Below, one piece after another: positions 57,953-64,000 of a DNA stretch of 64,000 nucleotides. A program made the translations under genes and the position numbers. The stretch covers positions 1-64,000 of the forward strand of contig JBDHWF010000002.1 of the NCBI GenBank assembly GCA_039810045.1. Direction: 5' to 3'. The stretch is from CADCWN01 sp039810045. GTDB taxonomy: Bacteria > Chloroflexota > Chloroflexia > Thermomicrobiales > CADCWN01. The stretch's first letter is position 1, and every line of letters starts with the position of its first letter. Under the pieces are notes generated by a model. That model saw only the letters and a program-made list of their open reading frames with translations, was not told the DNA's origin and searched no databases.

Positions 57953-58285
57953 ATCATCGATCAACTCTTTCGGGCGCTGGGCGACCCGACGCGCCGCGAA
58001 ATCTTGCGGATCTTGCGTGATGGCGACCTCAGTGCTGGCGAGATTGCCGAGCGATTCCCGCTGGCAAAATCGACCCTTTCGGGGCATTTCGCGATTCTGA
58101 AGCAGGCGGGCCTGATCGTTGCCGAACGGCGTGGCACCACGATCCTCTACAGCTTGAGTATTGGCGCGGTGGAGGAAGTGGCTGCGGCAATTCTAGGGCT
58201 GCTGGGGAAAGGCAACCACGACCAACCCGGCGAACCCGATACGGTGGTCCCGGCAAGCGATCCACTCAAGACAGGAGGAAAGTGA
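57953..58285 (+). CDS. sdpR: SdpR-like ArsR-family autorepressor with apparent ATC start (110 aa)
   Basis: Winged helix-turn-helix repressor: FRALGDPTRREILRILRDGDLSAGEIAERFPLAKSTLSGHFAILKQAGLI and the wing AERRGTTILYSL match the SdpR subgroup, which lacks metal-sensing Cys. The frame begins after a TAG at 57944. No ATG, GTG or TTG occurs until a TTG at 58004, which would cut off the first conserved helix. The ATC at 57953 has GGAGG 9 bases upstream and sits exactly where homologues start (x-IDQLFRALGD). An AUC start is therefore inferred. The stop overlaps the sdpI ATG (TGATG). Confidence 0.85.
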   Translation: MIDQLFRALGDPTRREILRILRDGDLSAGEIAERFPLAKSTLSGHFAILKQAGLIVAERRGTTILYSLSIGAVEEVAAAILGLLGKGNHDQPGEPDTVVPASDPLKTGGK

Positions 58286-58947
58286 TGCAATTCTGGCGTC
58301 GTGAATGGCCGTTCTGGGTGTTATTAGTCGGGAGCTTCTTGATGGCGGCCCTGGCTTGGTCGCGGGTGCCTGAGCGGATACCCGTCCATTGGGGGATCGA
58401 CGGTACTCCTGATCGCTATGGTGGGCGAGCCGAAGGTTTACTGCTCTTTCCCATCCTGTCGTTGTTGATCTATGGCCTGTTGCTGGTGGCGCCACGCCTG
58501 GATCCCAAACGGGTGAACTATGCTAACTTCGTTGGTCCTTACACTGTGTTGCGCTTTGCCATAATGGTCTTTCTGGTTGCCTTGCAAGGATTCACAATCC
58601 TCAACAGTCTTGGCTATCCCCTGAGTATCAATCGGGTTGTGCCGTTGATGGTGGGCATCTTGTTCATCGTCCTTGGTGCGCTAATGGGGAAATTGCGCCC
58701 AACCTGGTTTGTTGGCATCCGTACACCGTGGACGATTTCCAGTGACCGCGTTTGGGGCAAGACCCATCGCCTTGGTGGCTGGATCTTCATCATCATGGGT
58801 GCATTATTTATCCTCGCTGGTCTAGTCAACACGCCAGCGATGACGATCCTGAGCTTCATTGGCGCGGTGTTGGGGGTCACGATCATGATCCTCTACTCCT
58901 ACCTGATCTGGCGACAGGAGCAGCCAGAGCAACCAACGCACGCCTGA
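58285..58947 (+). CDS. sdpI: SdpI-family membrane immunity/sensor protein (220 aa)
   Basis: Six-helix membrane protein of the SdpI/DUF1648 family. The N-terminal extracytoplasmic loop has RVPERIPVHWGIDGTPDRYGGR, and the later cytoplasmic motif FVGIRTPWTISSDRVWGKTHRLGG is the SdpI signature. In B. subtilis SdpI gives immunity to the SdpC toxin and sequesters SdpR at the membrane. No SdpC, SdpA or SdpB gene is seen here, so it may sense an exogenous toxin. ATG 58285 follows AGGAGG and overlaps the repressor stop; a GTG at 58282 is an alternative. Confidence 0.92.
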   Translation: MQFWRREWPFWVLLVGSFLMAALAWSRVPERIPVHWGIDGTPDRYGGRAEGLLLFPILSLLIYGLLLVAPRLDPKRVNYANFVGPYTVLRFAIMVFLVALQGFTILNSLGYPLSINRVVPLMVGILFIVLGALMGKLRPTWFVGIRTPWTISSDRVWGKTHRLGGWIFIIMGALFILAGLVNTPAMTILSFIGAVLGVTIMILYSYLIWRQEQPEQPTHA

Positions 58948-58969
58948 TTAGTTGCGTGCTGTTGATGCA

Positions 58970-59005
58970 AAGAGGGCGGGCCGTTTGCAAACGGCCCGCC
59001 CTCTT
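58970..59005. terminator. Bidirectional 18-bp palindromic hairpin
   Basis: A perfect 36-base palindrome (arms AAGAGGGCGGGCCGTTTG and complement) lies between the convergent sdpI and peptidase genes, 22 and 26 bases from their stops. The A- and T-rich ends suit termination on both strands. Confidence 0.9.
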
Positions 59006-59031
59006 GTGCGTCCTAGTGGTGGATGGCTGCG

Positions 59032-60999
59032 TTAGCCCAAGTGATCGGTGAACCAGCCGATCGTCCGCTTCATGAAATCTTCGCGGTGGGAAGCTGGGCC
59101 ACCCCGCAGGAAGAGGTGTGAACCGCCTGGGTAGCGCACAAACTCGGTTTCGACTCCCGCATCAAGCAGGCTGATGAACAGTTGCTCGCCCTGCCCAATC
59201 GGGCAGCGATGATCTTCCTCGCCATGGACGATCAGCGTCGGCGTTGTGGCGCGGTGAATATTGGTTGATGGCGAGTGGGCTTTGTACCACTCCGTATCTT
59301 CGTACGGGCGCGCCCCGAACTGTTTGCGCCCGAAGGTGTGTCCAATATCACTGGTGCCGTAGAATGATTCGAGGTCGAAGCATGGTGCGCCGCAGACCGC
59401 CGCCTTGAACCGATCCGTCTGCCCAATCGTCCAGGAAGTCATGTAGCCACCATAGCTGTAACCGAAGATTCCCAGCTTGTTGGGGTCGATATAGGGCTGT
59501 TCAAGGGCCTTATCAACCACGCCCATCAGATCCTGGAAGTCTTCAAAGCCCCAGTCGCGCAAGACTTGCTGGGTGAACTCGCGGCCATAGGAGGATGAGC
59601 CGCGCGGGTTGGCGTAGACCACCACAAAGCCCGCCGCTGCCATCGCCTGTTGGAGCGCGTTGAACCCCCAGCCATAGAAGCCATTCGGGCCACCATGTAC
59701 ATCGAGGATCATGGGGTAACGGCGCTGTGGATCAAAGTTGGCGGGTTTCAGGATCCAGGCCTCAATCGTGTAGTTGCCGCGCTGGATCGTGAATAACTCT
59801 GGCTCACTGGTGGGATGTTCAGCCAGGAGTTCGTCGTTGTAGTGGGTGATGATCGTTGTTTCATCCGTCTGAATATCAGTGATCGCGATCTCGCTGGGGG
59901 TGCTGGCTGACGAATAGTCGTGGGCCAGATAGCGATGATCGCCACTGACGGTCAGTTGGCCGGTCATCGCCTGCCAGGTTTTCACTGGCTCCAGGCCCCC
60001 TTGCTCACAATCGATGATATATGCGCCCGCTGCCCCGGCCCGCACGCCACTGAAAAGTACCTGGCGATTATCGAGCCAGACGGGGACGACTGGGCTGGCG
60101 ATCGTTGGGAAGCCAGAGATTGGTACCACTGGTAGATCGTCGGTCAGCCGCTTCGTGCTACCATCCGCAAGTGTATAGACAAAGAAATCGCCCTGATACG
60201 TCTGGGTGGTATCGCCTGAGTAGAGGAGCTTCGCGCCATCGGGCGACCAGGCCCAAATCCCGATTGTCCCTTCTTCAGGGCCGAGCAACGTCTGGCCCCC
60301 AGTAACGAGATCAATCAGCGCGAGTTGTCCCTGCATCCCATTGTGGTTTGGGCGGATTGCCGCAATCGTCTTCCCATCGGGTGACCATTGCGGAAAGTTG
60401 TAATCGGCGGGATTTTCCCCGTCACCAGTCAGGCGGCGGCGTTCGCCACTGGCGACCTCGACAATGAACACCTGTTGCCGCAGATCGTGGAGGTAGCCAC
60501 GGTTATCCTGCTTATAGTCGATCCGGCGGGTGACGCGCACCTTTGGCGCGGCCCCTTCCTCTGCTGGTTTTTCATCGGGATTTTCCGGGTCGTAATTGGT
60601 GGTGTAGGCGAGATATTGCCCATCGGCAGACCAGGCCAGATCGCCGATCGCCTGGGCGTGGCGCGTGATCTCGCGGGCTTCGCCACCCTGCCCAATTGGC
60701 AGCACGTAGATCCCCGCCCCTTTTTCCTTGTCCTTCCCGCCCTTGCGGTCAGAAACAAAGGCGATCTGGCTGCCATCTGGCGACCAGCGCCCACCGCCAT
60801 TGCGGTCGCCGCTGCCGGTCAGTTGGCGGGCATTGCTGCCATCACGGTCACAGAGCCAGATCTGGCTGGTGCCGCGTTCCTGGCCGCGCTCCCCCTGCGC
60901 CAGCGTGTAGATCAGACGGCTCCCATCGGGGGAAATCTGGGGATCACCAACTGCTTTCAGGTCGTAGACTAAGATCTCTGGGGTTAATGGACTGGTCAT
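59032..60999 (-). CDS. S9-family prolyl oligopeptidase-like peptidase (655 aa)
   Basis: An N-terminal beta-propeller of WD40/TolB-like blades (ISPDGSRLIYT, WSPDGSQIAFVSD, WSADGQYLAYT, WSPDGKTIAAIR) is followed by a C-terminal alpha/beta hydrolase (about 400-655). The triad is Ser in FGYSYGGYMTSW, Asp near VHGEEDHRCPIGQ and His in GGSHLFLRGG. This is the dipeptidyl/acylaminoacyl-peptidase group that trims short peptides. No signal peptide is seen, so it is cytosolic. GGAAGGAG precedes ATG 60999. Confidence 0.93.
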   Translation of the reverse strand: MTSPLTPEILVYDLKAVGDPQISPDGSRLIYTLAQGERGQERGTSQIWLCDRDGSNARQLTGSGDRNGGGRWSPDGSQIAFVSDRKGGKDKEKGAGIYVLPIGQGGEAREITRHAQAIGDLAWSADGQYLAYTTNYDPENPDEKPAEEGAAPKVRVTRRIDYKQDNRGYLHDLRQQVFIVEVASGERRRLTGDGENPADYNFPQWSPDGKTIAAIRPNHNGMQGQLALIDLVTGGQTLLGPEEGTIGIWAWSPDGAKLLYSGDTTQTYQGDFFVYTLADGSTKRLTDDLPVVPISGFPTIASPVVPVWLDNRQVLFSGVRAGAAGAYIIDCEQGGLEPVKTWQAMTGQLTVSGDHRYLAHDYSSASTPSEIAITDIQTDETTIITHYNDELLAEHPTSEPELFTIQRGNYTIEAWILKPANFDPQRRYPMILDVHGGPNGFYGWGFNALQQAMAAAGFVVVYANPRGSSSYGREFTQQVLRDWGFEDFQDLMGVVDKALEQPYIDPNKLGIFGYSYGGYMTSWTIGQTDRFKAAVCGAPCFDLESFYGTSDIGHTFGRKQFGARPYEDTEWYKAHSPSTNIHRATTPTLIVHGEEDHRCPIGQGEQLFISLLDAGVETEFVRYPGGSHLFLRGGPASHREDFMKRTIGWFTDHLG

Positions 61000-61044
61000 T
61001 CCTACTCCTTCCACAATGGTATATTCCTACTGTTCTCCGTGCAG

Positions 61045-61518
61045 TTAGCGGGCCGACTCGTCTTCCTCCTCTTCCTCCTCATGATCATAGTCGGGGTGGT
61101 GGTTTCTGCGTAACCACTTGTGCGGCATCCGTAAGGCAACGACCGTCAGAATGGCACTGAAGAAGGCGAGCAGATAGGCTCCGCCGCCCGCGAGCATCCC
61201 GATCCCTGCCGCTACCCAGACTGTCGCTGCTGTGGTTAGCCCAGTTACCGAGGTACCAGGGCGAAGGATCGCGCCCGCTCCCAGAAAACCAACACCAGTG
61301 ACGATCTGCGCGGCTACTCGACCAGGGTCGCCAGGATTGAATAGCGTCATTGAGGCAATGGTGAAGATCGCCGAACCGCCCGCAACGAGCATATGCGTCC
61401 GTAACCCTGCCGATTTCGCCCGCCGTTCACGCTCGATCCCGATCAGGGCGCCAGCAATGAAGGCAGCCAGGATCCGCAGCGCGAGGTCGAGTTGTAAGGC
61501 GTGAGCGAGCGTATCCAT
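61045..61518 (-). CDS. MgtC/SapB-family membrane protein (157 aa)
   Basis: Four or five hydrophobic helices with the family strings IGIERERRAKSAGLRTHMLVAGGSAIFT and VTGVGFLGAGAILRPGTSVTGLTTAATVWVAAGIGM. MgtC proteins help cells under magnesium limitation and can bind the F-ATPase; SapB relatives are less defined. The C-terminal tail is unusually acidic, with a run of Glu and Asp (residues about 143-155), possibly for metal contact. AAAGGG precedes ATG 61518. It is separated from cofE by a strong terminator. Confidence 0.92.
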   Translation of the reverse strand: MDTLAHALQLDLALRILAAFIAGALIGIERERRAKSAGLRTHMLVAGGSAIFTIASMTLFNPGDPGRVAAQIVTGVGFLGAGAILRPGTSVTGLTTAATVWVAAGIGMLAGGGAYLLAFFSAILTVVALRMPHKWLRRNHHPDYDHEEEEEEDESAR

Positions 61519-61562
61519 CCCCTCTGCCCTTTCTGGCCGAGCATCAGAACGCTACAGTACAC

Positions 61563-61596
61563 GCCCCTGCCCCACCTTGCAAGGTGGGGCAGGGGC
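61563..61596 (-). terminator. 17-bp palindromic terminator after cofE
   Basis: A perfect 34-base palindrome (arms GCCCCTGCCCCACCTTG and complement) lies 20 bases past the cofE stop on the minus strand and ahead of the MgtC gene. Confidence 0.88.
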
Positions 61597-61616
61597 ACAA
61601 GTGGTTTGCCAGTTTG

Positions 61617-62372
61617 TTAGCGGAACAGATCGCGGGTTGGGTCGAGCAACAGTTCCTGGGCGGTGGTGTCTTCGGCGCGGGTGAAGTGGTAGCCACGAAT
61701 CAGCGCGATCGGTCGATTATCGACCTTGTTGGCGACCAACTCCGCCGAGGACGCCAGTTCATCGGCCACGGCCAGAATCGAGGCGTGCATCGTGCGTCCC
61801 TGCGCGTCTTGCTGGCCCCGATAGTCTGCTAATGGCGAGAGGCCGGAGAGCCCAATCGCGACATTGGTGATTCCATAGCGCCAGGCCCGACCAAATGAAT
61901 CGGAGATGATGATCGGAATATCGAGTCCTGTGTGGGCGTGAAGTTCCCTGCGCAGGCGGGCTGCCGAGGCGTCGGGGTCTTTCGGCAACAGGCAGACGAA
62001 GTGCGCGGCTACATTCGACGCATCAACGGCGGCATTGGCACAGACAAAACCGTGCGCCGTTTCCGCGATGATCAGTCCCGCCTGCATCCGCACAATCCGC
62101 GCTGCTTCTTGTAGCACCACTTCGATCTGGCGGGGGTCTTTGCCCCATCGTTCGGCATGGCGCAGGGCCAGCCCCGATGGTTCGACGGTACGGAGATCGA
62201 TCAACTGCCCTTCGGCCTTCGAAACGATCTTGTGCGTGACCACCAGCAGATCGCCATCCTCGAGCTGCTCGTCCGACGCAGCGACGGCGTTCAGTACAAC
62301 GGTGGCAAGGTCGTCGCCCGGTTGAATTTCCGGCACCCCATCCAGGCCGATAATTGTCACGCGCGGCGGCAT
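61617..62372 (-). CDS. cofE: Coenzyme F420-0:L-glutamate ligase (251 aa)
   Basis: Adds gamma-linked glutamates to F420-0 using GTP. The N-terminal VEIQPGDDLATVVLNAV-like start, LLVVTHKIVSKAEGQ, HGFVCANAAVDASN, IIISDSFGRAWRYGITNVAIGLSGLSPLADYRGQ and the closing segment match CofE. This is the stand-alone archaeal-type length, without the FMN-reductase domain fused in mycobacterial FbiB. GGAGGAACT precedes ATG 62372. It lies 38 bases downstream of an F420-dependent oxidoreductase gene, so the pair links cofactor synthesis with use. Confidence 0.94.
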   Translation of the reverse strand: MPPRVTIIGLDGVPEIQPGDDLATVVLNAVAASDEQLEDGDLLVVTHKIVSKAEGQLIDLRTVEPSGLALRHAERWGKDPRQIEVVLQEAARIVRMQAGLIIAETAHGFVCANAAVDASNVAAHFVCLLPKDPDASAARLRRELHAHTGLDIPIIISDSFGRAWRYGITNVAIGLSGLSPLADYRGQQDAQGRTMHASILAVADELASSAELVANKVDNRPIALIRGYHFTRAEDTTAQELLLDPTRDLFR

Positions 62373-62410
62373 AGTTCCTCCAGCGGTTCCAGTCGTCAGG
62401 CGGTCGGTGT

Positions 62411-63403
62411 TCAGGCTTTGGCGGGCTTCAGGGCAGGGATGACTTCCTTGCCAAATGCCTTGATGAACTCTTCCTGGTTTGGCCCGGTATTGTGGATATA
62501 GACTTCGGTGAAGCCCAGGTCAATATATTTCTGGATGTGCGCGGTATGTTCGGCGAGATCAGGCGTGATCAGCACGCGGTTCTTGTAGTTCTCCGGGCGC
62601 ACCAGCTTCGACATCGCCTCAAAATCTTCGGGGTTGCGAATGTCGCCCTTCGGAAAGTTCATCCCGCCATTCGGCCAGCCCTTGACCGCGTTCTCGGTCG
62701 CTTCCTCCATCGTCTGCGCCCAAGAGAGGTGGAGTTGGATCAGCCGGGGCATCGTGGCCGGGTCTTTGCCCGCCTCTTTCGCGCCCTTCTCAAAGCGGCC
62801 CATCAGCATCGCGATCTTCTCGTCCGCCGCGCCGACCGTAATGATTCCGTCACAGGTGCGCCCAGTGCGCTCACTCTGAATCGGGCCAGCAGTGGCGACG
62901 TAGATTGGCGGTGCTTTTTCGCCACGGGTGTAGAGCTTGGCACTTTCCAGCCGGAAATGTTTGCCGCTGAACTTTGAGACTTTGCCTGTAAAGAGCTTCT
63001 GGATGATCTCGATCCCTTCGGCCAGTTTTTCCAACCGTATTGGGGCTTCCGGCCAGTATTCGCCAGTGATATGCTCGTTCAACGCCTCGCCCGCGCCCAG
63101 CCCCAGCCAGAAGCGACCGGGATACATCTGTTCCAAGGTGGCGGCGGCCTGCGCGATAATCGCCGGGTGATAGCGTGCGCCCGGTGGGGTGACACCAGTG
63201 CCGAAGCGGATCTTAGTCGTTGCGCCGAGTGCGCCGAGCCAGGCCCAGACGTAGCCACTCTGCCCCTGACTTGGCACCCAGGGGTGGAAATGGTCGGAGG
63301 CCATGATTGACCCAAATCCCACATCTTCAGCGATCTGACTGTACCGTAATAGGTCGCTTGGCGTAAACTGCTCAAACATTGCGGCGTAGCCGATCGTTGC
63401 CAT
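62411..63403 (-). CDS. F420-dependent LLM-class oxidoreductase, Fgd-like (330 aa)
   Basis: A TIM-barrel luciferase-like enzyme. ASDHFHPW near residue 36, GTGVTPPGARYHPAIIAQAAATLEQMYPGRFWLGLGAGEALNE and the GKVSKFSGKHFRLESAKLYT stretch follow the F420-dependent glucose-6-phosphate dehydrogenase subgroup. The substrate may be glucose 6-phosphate or another secondary alcohol. AAAGGAGGAAG precedes ATG 63403. Operon with cofE, which makes the cofactor tail. Confidence 0.9.
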   Translation of the reverse strand: MATIGYAAMFEQFTPSDLLRYSQIAEDVGFGSIMASDHFHPWVPSQGQSGYVWAWLGALGATTKIRFGTGVTPPGARYHPAIIAQAAATLEQMYPGRFWLGLGAGEALNEHITGEYWPEAPIRLEKLAEGIEIIQKLFTGKVSKFSGKHFRLESAKLYTRGEKAPPIYVATAGPIQSERTGRTCDGIITVGAADEKIAMLMGRFEKGAKEAGKDPATMPRLIQLHLSWAQTMEEATENAVKGWPNGGMNFPKGDIRNPEDFEAMSKLVRPENYKNRVLITPDLAEHTAHIQKYIDLGFTEVYIHNTGPNQEEFIKAFGKEVIPALKPAKA

Positions 63404-63587
63404 CTGTGCTTCCTCCTTTGTGTGGTGCCAGTTGCTGGCATCATCGCTGCATCAACTGTCGCTGCTGTCCTGCGGCCTCTGCTGGTGACAACGGTTGTTA
63501 GGGACGGCCTTATTCCAGCAGAGCCATTATCAATGGCTGAGACAGTGGTGGCAACTCGCTGCTCGCAGCAGAGGCAAAGGAGAGGCA

Positions 63588-64000
63588 ATGGCCCGCACTG
63601 TTGGCTACACGATTCGGCAGGCGACCGTTGCTGAATTCGCTCTGCTGCCCGCAATTGAACGCGCTGCTGCCCAACAATTTCGGGCGACAGCGTTCCCTGC
63701 GTTAGCCGATGCACCGCTGGCAACGACCGCCCTGGATCCCACGCACGAGCTTGTCTGGGTCGCCGTGGCCCCGACTGGGGCAATCGTTGGCTTTGCCGTG
63801 GTGCAGCCGTTGGCGGATGCAGCCCACCTGCACGAACTCGACGTACATCCCACTCATGCGCGGCGGGGCCTTGGCGGGCAACTGATCGAGGCTGTGGCGC
63901 TCTGGGCGCAGCAACAAGGCTACAGCGCACTTACCCTGATCACCTTCCGCGAGATTCCCTGGAATGGGCCATATTATGCGCGATTGGGCTTTCAGCCGCT
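63588..64000 (+). CDS. GNAT-family N-acetyltransferase, 5' part (137 codons in window)
   Basis: Acetyl-CoA-dependent transferase cut by the right edge. TIRQATVAEFALLPAIERAAA opens the GNAT fold. Motif A is HLHELDVHPTHARRGLGGQLIEAV with the RxxGxG/A pyrophosphate loop (RRGLGG). Motif B begins with LTLITFREIPWNGPYYARLGFQP. Only the final strand is missing. AAAGGAG lies just before ATG 63588. It is divergent from the F420 oxidoreductase gene. The substrate is not determinable. Confidence 0.88.
   Translation, partial: MARTVGYTIRQATVAEFALLPAIERAAAQQFRATAFPALADAPLATTALDPTHELVWVAVAPTGAIVGFAVVQPLADAAHLHELDVHPTHARRGLGGQLIEAVALWAQQQGYSALTLITFREIPWNGPYYARLGFQP

Noticed and set aside
1..64000. CRISPR array, prophage or intact insertion sequence
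   Set aside because: No regularly spaced repeats, phage structural genes or complete transposase with terminal repeats were seen.

Overview
The window is about 60% GC with dense coding, Shine-Dalgarno-led genes and frequent GTG starts. It looks like a chromosomal segment of a Chloroflexota bacterium. The support is: Tat-exported lipoprotein solute-binding proteins with Ala/Ser/Pro-rich linkers, Thr/Pro-rich surface-protein linkers, coenzyme F420 genes (cofE and an Fgd-like LLM enzyme), a propionyl/acyl-CoA carboxylase operon with MeaB and a B12-binding mutase subunit, and a heme A synthase with Bacillus-type Cys pairs. A Thermomicrobia-like lineage is possible, but the class assignment is a guess. 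No phage, CRISPR array or intact transposon is visible.

Layout. 1-2.9 kb: a sulfatase cut by the window edge, a small acidic protein, an AT-richer gene-poor stretch with a probable transposase relic, tRNA-Thr, and a decayed partial copy of that tRNA. 2.9-5.2 kb: a sigma-like factor, a putative zinc anti-sigma protein and an ECF sigma factor. 5.2-9.8 kb: a membrane PAF-acetylhydrolase-like enzyme, then three copper-protein genes (multicopper oxidase, NirK-like protein with lost ligands, plastocyanin-like cupredoxin). 10-20.4 kb: kinase/LysR, HAD plus PLP enzyme, PPOX, two tandem VOC genes divergent from a MarR gene, NudC, aminotransferase, patatin, GlcD-like oxidase. 20.5-24.6 kb: SH3b protein, secreted RNase with barstar, orphan Eco57I-like methylase. 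24.7-27.3 kb: B12-binding mutase subunit, MeaB, hydroxyacid dehydrogenase. 27.3-43.6 kb: a GntR-controlled purine nucleoside operon (solute-binding protein, nucleoside hydrolase, adenine deaminase), a Clp ATPase with a dead first AAA module plus endonuclease III, cytidine deaminase, and three further paralogous binding-protein genes without permeases. 44-50.8 kb: ctaA, small genes, and a biotin-dependent acyl-CoA carboxylase operon. 50.9-54.7 kb: clpP, ridA, and an arsenic island (ACR3, ArsR, unusual aquaporin). 54.9-64 kb: lipoprotein, tatA, dienelactone hydrolase, an sdpR-sdpI pair whose repressor appears to start at ATC, S9 peptidase, MgtC, cofE, F420 enzyme, and a GNAT cut by the right edge.

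How the genes work together. The 27-43 kb block reads as nucleoside scavenging: capture outside the cell, base release, deamination. PccB/epsilon/biotin carboxylase with the B12 subunit and MeaB fit the propionyl-CoA to succinyl-CoA route, although the large mutase subunit is not here. TatA supports export of the many twin-arginine lipoproteins. Most transcription units end in long, near-perfect hairpins. The items most worth a second look are the ATC-start SdpR autorepressor with an operator over its -10 box, the Clp protein with a pseudo-ATPase D1, the NirK-like protein stripped of most copper ligands beside two intact copper proteins, and the RNase-barstar pair.
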